Notes under the pieces: generated by a model | The model's input: the letters and a program-made list of their open reading frames with translations, nothing else | Told to the model about the DNA's origin: nothing | Databases searched by the model: none | Part shown: positions 1-5,126 of the stretch, piece by piece | Position numbering within the stretch: position 1 is the stretch's first letter | Layout of the letters: the number at the start of each line of letters is the position of its first letter | Program-made: the position numbers and the translations under genes | DNA from: Acidobacteriaceae bacterium | Lineage (GTDB): Bacteria > Acidobacteriota > Terriglobia > Terriglobales > Acidobacteriaceae | Length of the DNA: 7,988 nucleotides | Assembly: GCA_003152795.1 (NCBI GenBank) | Contig: PMBA01000349.1 | Coordinates: 1-7,988, forward strand | Direction: 5' to 3'

Positions 1-215
1 CTCTTTTCGTGAGTGGGGGCGTGGCGGCGAATCGGGAATTGCGGGCGACTTTTGAGCGGGCAGCGGGGAGGCAAGGGCTTCCGGTTTTCTTTCCTGCGCG
101 CGCGCTTTCGACCGACAATGCGGCGATGATCGCAGCGGCGGCTTTCCCGAAATTTCTGCGCGGGGAATTTGTGGCGATGGATTTTTCGGCGGAAGCGGGA
201 ATGGCTTTGCGTTGA
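1..215 (+). CDS. tsaD: tRNA N6-threonylcarbamoyladenosine transferase TsaD, C-terminal end (partial)
   Basis: Only the last ~70 codons are present; the gene enters from the left edge in the frame that reads LFVSGGVAANRELR. TsaD (Kae1/YgjD family) transfers the threonylcarbamoyl group from TC-AMP to A37 of ANN-decoding tRNAs in the cytoplasm, working with TsaB and TsaE. Seen here are the family's C-terminal nucleotide-binding segment SGGVAANRELR and the motif STDNAAMIA, whose Asp is a metal ligand in known structures. After these comes the usual short tail ending in GMALR and a TGA stop. The reading frame is intact over the visible part. The next gene starts 194 bp downstream behind its own promoter, so co-transcription with the two-component pair is not required. 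The identification is firm because both motifs are family signatures. Confidence 0.93.
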   Translation, partial: LFVSGGVAANRELRATFERAAGRQGLPVFFPARALSTDNAAMIAAAAFPKFLRGEFVAMDFSAEAGMALR

Positions 216-374
216 GCGGGCCGACGGAACATACTCTCTGGGTCCCTGGAACGGTTTTGACTCCAGTGCAGTCCCGCTTGTCGGATAGCAGGTGGCGGGC
301 GCCGAAACCCGGCAAGCAAAGAGGGGCACAGGGAACAGAACACAGGGGGAAACCCTGAATGCGCGGGGCATTTC
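216..374. other. Intergenic leader upstream of the response regulator, with short repeats
   Basis: No coding sequence is supported here. It contains a direct repeat of CACAGGG at 327-333 and 341-347 (period 14 bp). The second copy overlaps a small inverted repeat, CAGGG-GGAAA-CCCTG, at 343-357. Both lie just upstream of the putative -35 box at 375. They could be a binding site for a regulator, including autoregulation by the downstream PhoB-like protein, but the 14-bp period does not match the 11-bp repeat of the classical enterobacterial Pho box. No tsaD terminator was recognised. Confidence 0.3.
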
Positions 375-409
375 TCGAAATCGTCACATTTCCCAGCTAC
401 AATGGTCGC
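375..409 (+). promoter_or_regulatory. Predicted sigma70-like promoter of the response-regulator gene, probably leaderless
   Basis: TCGAAA at 375-380 (4 of 6 to TTGACA) is followed after a 17-bp spacer by TACAAT at 398-403 (5 of 6 to TATAAT). A transcription start about 7 bases after the -10 box would fall at about 410, exactly on the GTG start codon. No Shine-Dalgarno sequence is visible before that GTG. Both facts fit a leaderless mRNA. This is prediction from sequence only. Confidence 0.5.
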
Positions 410-1102
410 GTGAAACCGACAATTTTTGTAGTGGAAGACGATCCGGATATTTCGCGCCTGGTTCGGCATCATCTGGAGGGGGCGAGTTTCAACGTGCGCC
501 TGTACTCGACCGGGAATCTGGTGGTGACGGATGCGGAGCGGCAGCGTCCGGCGCTGTTTCTGCTGGACATTATGGTGCCGGGAAAAGACGGGCTGGAACT
601 TTGCCGGCAGATACGGCAATCGGTGACGCTGGCGTCGGTTCCGGTGATATTTCTGACGGCCAAGAGCGGCGAGGCGGATCGCGTGCTGGGGCTGGAGTTG
701 GGCGCCGACGATTACATTCCCAAGCCGTTCAGTCCGCGGGAACTGGTGGCGCGGGTGAAGGCGGTGCTGCGGCGTTTTGAGCGGCCACTGCCGCCGCTGC
801 CAACCAAGATTGACGAAATCCACATTGACCCGAGCGCGATGACGTTGACGGTTCGCGGGAAGCAGGTGCCGACGACGGCGACTGAATTCCGGCTGCTGGA
901 TTACTTCATGAGGCACGCGGGGCGGGTGTTCACGCGCGACCAGTTGCTGGACTCGGTGTGGCGGGACACGGCCTACGTGACCCCGCGGTCGGTGGATGTT
1001 TATGTGCGACGCATCCGGGAAAAGATCGAGCCCGATCCGGAAAACCCGCGCTACCTGAAGACGGTGCGGGGGGCGGGTTACCGCTTTGAGGTTGCGCGTT
1101 GA
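410..1102 (+). CDS. phoB: PhoB/OmpR-family response regulator
   Basis: A 230-aa DNA-binding response regulator, close to the usual size of the PhoB/OmpR family. The receiver domain (about residues 1-120) has the acidic pair D10/D11, phosphoacceptor D53 in LLDIMVPGKDG, T83, Y102 in DDYIPKPF and the conserved K105; these numbers match those of E. coli PhoB. The C-terminal winged helix (about 135-228) shows TEFRLLDYF, a recognition helix around TPRSVDVYVRRIREKI and the wing TVRGAGYRFE. The GTG at 410 is preferred to the ATG at 359 because it gives the canonical short N-terminus (MKPTIFVVEDD) and sits on the predicted transcription start; the extra 17 residues from the upstream ATG look non-conserved. 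It overlaps the kinase gene by 4 bases (TTGA), so the two are an operon with likely translational coupling. The PhoB rather than generic OmpR-type assignment is inferred from the PAS-containing kinase and nearby phoU. Confidence 0.85.
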   Translation: MKPTIFVVEDDPDISRLVRHHLEGASFNVRLYSTGNLVVTDAERQRPALFLLDIMVPGKDGLELCRQIRQSVTLASVPVIFLTAKSGEADRVLGLELGADDYIPKPFSPRELVARVKAVLRRFERPLPPLPTKIDEIHIDPSAMTLTVRGKQVPTTATEFRLLDYFMRHAGRVFTRDQLLDSVWRDTAYVTPRSVDVYVRRIREKIEPDPENPRYLKTVRGAGYRFEVAR

Positions 1103-2826
1103 GAAGTCGCATTTTCGTCAAATTGATGTTTGTGTTTCTGCTGGTGATTGGGGCCACGGCGATCACCTTGCAGTTGACTGTGCATAGGGTGTGGGAACGG
1201 ACCCTGCACGAGCAGATCGAGCGCAATCTAAAACAGAAAGCGGTGATGTTCGCCTATCGGGTGGAGGCGGACCGGCAACACACGCTGGCCGACATTACGG
1301 CGCAGGAGGGTCAGGCGGCGGGAGCGCGCGCCACGGTCATCGATCCGACGGGGAAGGTGCTGGCCGACTCGGAAAGCGACGCGAGCACGATGGAGAATCA
1401 TGGGCATCGGAAGGAGTTTATTTCCGCGCTCTCCGGGCAACTGGGAGTGGATGAACGGAAGAGTCAAACGCTAGGGGTTCCTTTCCTGTACGTGGCGGCG
1501 CCGGTTTCGGGAGGAGCGGTGCGGCTGGCGTATCCGCTGCCGGAGATGGAAATCACGGATCGGCCGCTGGCGGTGGCGCTGTTCTGGGGATCGCTGAGCG
1601 CATTCGTTTTCGCGGTGCTGGTGGCGGCGGTGGCATCCCATTATGTTGGGCGGCGGTTGCAGCGGATCGTGAATTTTGCGGAGCGGGTGGCGGCCGGGGA
1701 TCTGACCGCGAGAATCGCATCGACCGCGACGGACGAGATCGGGAAAGTGGCGGCAGCTCTCGATAAGACGACGCGGCGGGTGGAGGAAAGTTACGCCCGG
1801 GTGCAAACCAGCCAGCGAGAGCTGGAAACTCTGCTCAACAGCATGCAGGACGCGGTGGTAGCGGTGGACGTGGACGGGCGGATCCAGTGGGCGAATCGGA
1901 GCATGGACCGGCTGCTGCTGCGCGCTCCGCGGCTGAATGCGCCGTTGATCGACAGCGTGCGTGATCCGGACTTTCTCGCCGCCATTCAAAAAGCTGCTCG
2001 CGATCAGGCGGTTACTTCCGCGCACTCGAACACGATCGTTACCGGACGCACTTTCGATGTGACGGCGGCGCCCATGCCCGGAGGGGGCGCGGTGGCGGTG
2101 CTGCGCGATCTCACCGAGACCGAACGGATGGAAAAGAGCCGCCGGGATTTCATCGCCAACGTTTCGCACGAGCTGCGGACGCCGCTCACCTCGATCCAGG
2201 GATACACGGAGACGCTGCTGGATAGTCCGCTGGCGGACAATCATGTGCGCGAGTTTCTGGAAATCATCCGCAAGAATTCGGCGCGCATGTCGCGTCTTAC
2301 GGAAGACCTGCTTACACTGGCGCGGGTGGAATCGGGCGAGCAGCGGTTCGACATCCAGCGGGTGAGCACGGAAGAACTGCTGCAGGATGCCCGGGAGAGC
2401 TTCCGTGAAGTGGCGCGGTCGTATGGAGTGGAACTGGAGATTGAGAACTCGGTTCCCGCCGCGCGTGTGAATGCGGACCGCGAGGCCATCCACCAGATTT
2501 TTTCGAACCTGATCGAGAACGGGTTAAAGTACGCGGCTTCGGGGAAGAAAATTATTCTGGGAGCGCGCTCGGCCGGGAGCGGGGTCGAATTTTACGTGAG
2601 AGACTTTGGACCCGGCATATCTTCCGAGCATCTGCCGCGGCTTTTCGAGCGTTTCTATCGCGTGGATAAAGCGCGGTCGCGGGAATCGGGAGGCACCGGG
2701 CTGGGACTTGCCATTGCCAAACACATTGTCCTGGCGCATGAGGGAACGATTCGCGCCGAGAGCGAACTTCACCACGGCTCGAGCTTTTTGTTCACGCTGA
2801 CGGCTTGCGCGCCCGATTCTGTTTAA
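1099..2826 (+). CDS. phoR: PhoR-type membrane sensor histidine kinase
   Basis: A 575-aa inner-membrane kinase that should autophosphorylate and pass phosphate to the adjacent response regulator. Order of domains: TM1 about 7-27; extracytoplasmic sensor region about 28-153; TM2 about 155-180; HAMP linker about 180-233; PAS domain about 240-340 (LLNSMQDAVVAVDVDGRI); HisKA with FIANVSHELRTPLTS, phosphoacceptor H357; HATPase with the N box (N470 and N474 in SNLIENGLKYA), G1 box DFGPG (502-506), F box FERFY (516-520) and G2 box GGTGLGL (531-537). All catalytic motifs are intact. The start is a TTG overlapping the regulator's TGA as TTGA; it gives the typical RSRIFVKL leader before TM1. An ATG at 1126 would cut into TM1. 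The HAMP-PAS-HisKA order with a large periplasmic loop is the long type of PhoR seen in many bacteria, larger than the E. coli protein. The ligand is unknown from sequence; phosphate control via PhoU is inferred from context. Confidence 0.87.
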   Translation: MRSRIFVKLMFVFLLVIGATAITLQLTVHRVWERTLHEQIERNLKQKAVMFAYRVEADRQHTLADITAQEGQAAGARATVIDPTGKVLADSESDASTMENHGHRKEFISALSGQLGVDERKSQTLGVPFLYVAAPVSGGAVRLAYPLPEMEITDRPLAVALFWGSLSAFVFAVLVAAVASHYVGRRLQRIVNFAERVAAGDLTARIASTATDEIGKVAAALDKTTRRVEESYARVQTSQRELETLLNSMQDAVVAVDVDGRIQWANRSMDRLLLRAPRLNAPLIDSVRDPDFLAAIQKAARDQAVTSAHSNTIVTGRTFDVTAAPMPGGGAVAVLRDLTETERMEKSRRDFIANVSHELRTPLTSIQGYTETLLDSPLADNHVREFLEIIRKNSARMSRLTEDLLTLARVESGEQRFDIQRVSTEELLQDARESFREVARSYGVELEIENSVPAARVNADREAIHQIFSNLIENGLKYAASGKKIILGARSAGSGVEFYVRDFGPGISSEHLPRLFERFYRVDKARSRESGGTGLGLAIAKHIVLAHEGTIRAESELHHGSSFLFTLTACAPDSV

Positions 2827-2844
2827 CCTTGGAAGGCGCCAGTG

Positions 2845-2894
2845 CCGGTCACTCGGGCAACACGCGTAGACCGTGGCTCGGGCAAAACCGGTCA
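2845..2894 (+). repeat. Paired direct repeats upstream of the LuxR-type gene
   Basis: Two different words each occur twice, in mirrored order. CCGGTCA occurs at 2845-2851 and 2888-2894, and CTCGGGCAA at 2852-2860 and 2877-2885. The second CCGGTCA copy ends just before the putative -35 region of the next gene. The arrangement resembles a two-site operator or activator region, but no regulator is identified. Confidence 0.4.
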
Positions 2895-2899
2895 AGGGT

Positions 2900-2925
2900 T
2901 TGAGGCTCCCCGGCAACGGTATAAT
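2900..2925 (+). promoter_or_regulatory. Predicted promoter of the LuxR-type regulator
   Basis: A perfect -10 hexamer TATAAT lies at 2920-2925, 53 bases before the ATG at 2979, implying a leader of about 45 nt. The best -35 candidate is TTGAGG at 2900-2905, but its spacing is only 14 bp, shorter than ideal. A poor -35 with nearby repeats fits a promoter that needs an activator. Prediction only. Confidence 0.45.
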
Positions 2926-2978
2926 CGGCAGGACTTGGGGAGATGATGCGGGCGTGAATCCTCTTTCTCGTGGAACTT

Positions 2979-3425
2979 ATGAAGCGGCACGTGCTGATTT
3001 ATGGGTTAATCGGTGGGGTCCTGATTACCGCGCTGAAGTGGGCAGAGTATCGGTTCCTGGTAATTGAGCATTCGATCGAAATCTACGGTGGACTGACGGC
3101 GGCGACCTTTGCCGCACTTGGTATCTGGCTCGGCCTCAAGCTGACGGGGAAGGGGCAGGGGATCGCGGTGAAGGAAGTCCCGGTCCCGAGCGGGGTACCA
3201 TTTGTCCCGGACGAGAAAAGACGCGAGGACTTCGGCATCACGCGGCGGGAGCTTGAGGTTCTCGAACTGATAGCCCAAGGCATGAGCAATCGCGAGATCG
3301 CCGGGAAGCTTTATGTGAGCGAGAACACGGTCAAGACTCATTCCAGCCGAGTTTTCGACAAATTAGGGGCGAAGCGACGGACGCAGGCGGTGCAGTTTGG
3401 CAAGGAATCCGGCTTGCTTCCCTGA
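2979..3425 (+). CDS. Small two-helix membrane protein with C-terminal LuxR-type HTH
   Basis: A 148-aa protein. Residues 4-21 and about 36-55 are hydrophobic and predicted to cross the membrane. A linker (about 56-83) follows, then a complete LuxR/GerE HTH (about 84-145): ITRRELEVLELIAQGMSNREIA, then LYVSENTVKTHSSRVFDKLGAKRRTQAV. There is no receiver domain, so this is a membrane-tethered transcription factor rather than a classical response regulator. The ATG at 2979 is chosen; a GTG at 2970 would only add MEL, and the start MKRHV matches that of the next gene product. The first helix pair closely resembles the N-terminus of the neighbouring DUF4199-like protein (shared MKR-x-V, GLI-x-G). The gene lies 125 bp upstream of that protein on the same strand and may be co-transcribed with it. 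The likely role is a membrane-located regulator whose partner or target is the downstream gene. This is inference; the HTH assignment is firm. Confidence 0.85.
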   Translation: MKRHVLIYGLIGGVLITALKWAEYRFLVIEHSIEIYGGLTAATFAALGIWLGLKLTGKGQGIAVKEVPVPSGVPFVPDEKRREDFGITRRELEVLELIAQGMSNREIAGKLYVSENTVKTHSSRVFDKLGAKRRTQAVQFGKESGLLP

Positions 3426-3439
3426 TCCACTCACGCGAA

Positions 3440-3457
3440 GGAGTGATTTTTCACTCC
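3440..3457 (+). promoter_or_regulatory. Perfect 7-bp hairpin between the LuxR-type gene and the DUF4199-like gene
   Basis: GGAGTGA-TTTT-TCACTCC forms a perfect 7-bp stem with a 4-nt loop, starting 15 bases after the LuxR-type stop codon. No T-run follows, so it is not a standard intrinsic terminator. It could be an operator dyad for the LuxR protein, an attenuator, or an mRNA-stabilising hairpin between the two cistrons. A smaller stem, ACCGT-GCGGG-ACGGT, lies at 3493-3507 in the same gap. Confidence 0.45.
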
Positions 3458-3539
3458 GGCAGGCAAAATCACCCGAAAGAATGACGACAGAGACCGTGCG
3501 GGACGGTATGTTGCGTCCGGATTCAGGTTCACACTCCAC

Positions 3540-3545
3540 AGGAGG
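3540..3545 (+). promoter_or_regulatory. Strong Shine-Dalgarno site of the DUF4199-like gene
   Basis: AGGAGG ends 5 bases before the ATG at 3551. It is the best ribosome-binding site in the window and fixes the start codon; the other genes here have weak or no such site. Confidence 0.75.
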
Positions 3546-3550
3546 CACAT

Positions 3551-4099
3551 ATGAAAAGGACGGTAGTAACTTTCGGGCTGATTTCCGGGGCGGTTTCCTC
3601 GCTGATGATGGTGGCGGCATTGCCGTTCGCGGACAGGATTGGTTTTGACAAGGGCGAGTATGTCGGCTACACGACCATTGTGCTGTCGTTTTTGCTGGTG
3701 TTCTTCGGCATCCGCTCGTATCGCGACAACGCCGGCAACGGGCAGATCACGTTCAGCAAGGGTTTTGCGGTCGGGATTTGCATAACCCTGATTTCGTGTC
3801 TCTTCTACGTGGCGACATGGGAAGTTCTCTACTTCCACTTCATGCCCGGTTTCATGGACAAGTACAGCGCCTATATGGTGGAGAAGCTCAAGGCCAAGGG
3901 CGCAAGCAGTGCGGCTATTCAGGCACAACTTCAGCAAGTGAAGAAATACAAGGACATGTACGACAACCCGCTGCTGAACGCGGCGATGACGTTCCTCGAG
4001 CCCTTCCCGATTGGGCTGGTCATCACGCTGGTTTCGGCGGCGGTGCTGCGGAGAAAGCCGGAATCGCAACCGGCACCAACGCCCTTGCCGGCATCCTGA
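3551..4099 (+). CDS. DUF4199-like four-helix membrane protein
   Basis: A 182-aa integral membrane protein resembling the DUF4199 family, whose function is unknown. Four hydrophobic segments are visible: about 4-24, 38-54, 71-92 and 145-166. Between the second and third lies the family-like stretch FFGIRSYRDN followed by GQITFSKGFAVG. A polar loop of about 50 residues (96-144: KYSAYMVEKLKAKG, then AQLQQVKKYKDMYDNP) separates helices 3 and 4. The C-terminus is a short proline-rich tail. The loop is probably helical and charged, and its side of the membrane is uncertain. Start is supported by AGGAGG five bases upstream. Its N-terminal 55 residues resemble those of the preceding LuxR-type protein, which suggests common ancestry and perhaps physical association. 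A role as sensor or partner for that regulator is inferred only from adjacency. The family assignment rests on remembered motif resemblance. Confidence 0.75.
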   Translation: MKRTVVTFGLISGAVSSLMMVAALPFADRIGFDKGEYVGYTTIVLSFLLVFFGIRSYRDNAGNGQITFSKGFAVGICITLISCLFYVATWEVLYFHFMPGFMDKYSAYMVEKLKAKGASSAAIQAQLQQVKKYKDMYDNPLLNAAMTFLEPFPIGLVITLVSAAVLRRKPESQPAPTPLPAS

Positions 4100-4161
4100 T
4101 GAACCTGGACCGGGGAATGAGCTGGTTGTTCTGGCAGCGTCGTGGTAAGCGTTCAGCCAGA

Positions 4162-4201
4162 AATTCACCCGGTTGTAACCTGCCCCGGGGAGCCGGGAAT
4201 T
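4162..4201 (+). terminator. Possible imperfect hairpin after the DUF4199-like gene
   Basis: AATTCACCCGG at 4162-4172 pairs with CCGGGAATT at 4193-4201, with a 2-nt bulge, around a GC-rich interior that includes CCCCGGGG at 4183-4190. A weak T-rich stretch (GCTTTTG) follows. It may end the upstream transcript, but it is not a clean intrinsic terminator. Confidence 0.25.
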
Positions 4202-4220
4202 ATGCTTTTGCTGGGGTTGT

Positions 4221-4242
4221 GTGTCACACTCTGAGTTGACAC
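4221..4242 (+). promoter_or_regulatory. Dyad overlapping a TTGACA box upstream of phoU
   Basis: GTGTCA-C-ACTC-T-GAGT-TGACAC forms a near-perfect 22-bp dyad with one unpaired C. Its right arm contains a consensus -35 box TTGACA at 4236-4241. No good -10 box stands at 16-18 bp (CGGATC at 4259-4264 is the nominal position), so the promoter is uncertain. The symmetry fits an operator for a dimeric regulator controlling phoU. Confidence 0.4.
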
Positions 4243-4294
4243 CGCTGGTCCAGCAGAGCGGATCCGATCCTACAGAAGCAGGGCGGTTTTGGTT

Positions 4295-5023
4295 ATGAGC
4301 ACAGCCAGCGTGAAAACACCTTTGCCGGAGCCCTCGCACACAGTGCTGGTGCAGCGAACGGTGGAGGCGTGCGAACTGGCGCGCGAGGCAGCGGCGATTG
4401 CGGCCGAGGGAATTGCCACCGGGTCGATGTCGCGTCTGAACGCAATCCGGCAGTGCGAGAAAGAGCTTGACGCCATTGATGTGGAAGTAGACACGGGTGT
4501 GACCACGACGATCACCCGCGTTCCGGAAGCGGAGACCCGGCAACTGCTGGCGTGCATGAAGGTGATGATCGGACTGGAGCGCATCGGGGACCTGCTGTTG
4601 AGCTTTGCCACGAGCGCGCAGGCAGCGGGAGGGCGACTGGACTCGCAGGATGTCCGGGACTTGACGCAAATGGCCACGATTCTGGAAAAGATGCTGGCCG
4701 ATGTGGGGCTTTCCTTTTCCGAGCGCGACGTCAAGAAAGCGATCGACGTGCTGCGGGCGGATGCGGAGATGGACCGGCTGCGCAATCTTATTTTTCTGCG
4801 GCATATCGAGAATCCGGAGAACGTGCAGCACCACGCCAGCCTGCAGGTGATCTTCATGACGCAATCACTGGAGCGCGCCGGGGATCATGCCAAGAACCTG
4901 GCGGAAGAGGTATGCCACTTTGTGAGCGGACACAGCATCCGCCACCTGCTCATGGCTTACGACAAACCAAAAGAGCAGATGTTTATCGAATGGCTGCGGC
5001 ACAAAGAAGAAAATTCGCGATAG
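4295..5023 (+). CDS. phoU: Phosphate-signalling protein PhoU
   Basis: A 242-aa, wholly helical, cytoplasmic protein of the PhoU family, which in characterised bacteria links the PstSCAB transporter to PhoR and keeps PhoB inactive when phosphate is plentiful. The two PhoU repeats are visible. Repeat 1 has CEKELDAIDVEVD (54-66) and the metal-binding type motif ERIGD (95-99). Repeat 2 has DAEMDRLRNLIF and ERAGDHAKNLAEEV (193-206), with the typical ending VSGHSIRH. Length is in the normal range, with an extra N-terminal ~14 residues. ATG at 4295 is preferred to the in-frame TTG at 4289 because a GCAGGGCGG stretch lies about 8 bases upstream. The gene lies about 1.5 kb downstream of phoB-phoR on the same strand, separated by the membrane LuxR/DUF4199 pair. 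No pst transporter gene is in this window. Family assignment is firm; partnership with the upstream kinase is inferred. Confidence 0.9.
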   Translation: MSTASVKTPLPEPSHTVLVQRTVEACELAREAAAIAAEGIATGSMSRLNAIRQCEKELDAIDVEVDTGVTTTITRVPEAETRQLLACMKVMIGLERIGDLLLSFATSAQAAGGRLDSQDVRDLTQMATILEKMLADVGLSFSERDVKKAIDVLRADAEMDRLRNLIFLRHIENPENVQHHASLQVIFMTQSLERAGDHAKNLAEEVCHFVSGHSIRHLLMAYDKPKEQMFIEWLRHKEENSR

Positions 5024-5043
5024 GTTGCGCCAGCTCGCAGTTG

Positions 5044-5076
5044 CTTCCAGCATCTTCCAGCCCAGTAGCTTCCAGC
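5044..5076 (+). repeat. Three copies of CTTCCAGC after phoU
   Basis: CTTCCAGC occurs at 5044-5051, 5054-5061 and 5069-5076 in the phoU-GAF gap. Spacings are 10 and 15 bp. They sit just before a TTGACA box at 5079. They may be a protein-binding array or a simple local duplication; no function can be assigned. Confidence 0.35.
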
Positions 5077-5078
5077 CC

Positions 5079-5114
5079 TTGACAGCCGGAGTCGCCAAGG
5101 CCGAGACTCGGTTG
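5079..5114 (+). promoter_or_regulatory. Possible promoter with overlapping dyad before the GAF-domain gene
   Basis: A consensus -35 box TTGACA lies at 5079-5084. At 18 bp the -10 position reads GAGACT (5103-5108), which is weak. A dyad CAA-GG-CCGAG-A-CTCGG-TTG (5096-5114, with two unpaired G) covers that -10 position, as an operator might. No Shine-Dalgarno site precedes the ATG at 5127. The phoU-GAF spacing of 103 bp also allows read-through from phoU. Confidence 0.25.
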
Positions 5115-5126
5115 AGTTGATTTCCT

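Noticed and set aside
257..290. TTGACT as a -35 box for the response-regulator operon
   Set aside because: No acceptable -10 lies 16-18 bp downstream, and a better promoter stands at 375-403.
359..409. ATG at 359 as the start of the response regulator
   Set aside because: It adds 17 residues not expected before the receiver domain and lies upstream of the predicted transcription start; GTG at 410 gives a canonical N-terminus.
1471..2493. A 340-codon open frame on the minus strand opposite phoR
   Set aside because: It is antisense to intact HAMP, PAS and HisKA coding sequence, with low-complexity Arg/His composition typical of shadow frames.
3481..3511. ATGACG with TATGTT as a promoter for the DUF4199-like gene
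   Set aside because: The spacing is 19 bp and both boxes match only 4 of 6 positions; too weak to call.
3431..4864. A 477-codon open frame on the minus strand opposite the DUF4199-like gene and phoU
   Set aside because: It runs antisense to two well-supported genes, has an Arg/His/Gln-rich shadow composition, no domain and no ribosome site. It is a by-product of GC-rich third codon positions.
5044..5076. Short regular repeats as a CRISPR array
   Set aside because: The repeat unit is only 8 bp with 2-7 bp between copies and there are no cas genes; this is not CRISPR.
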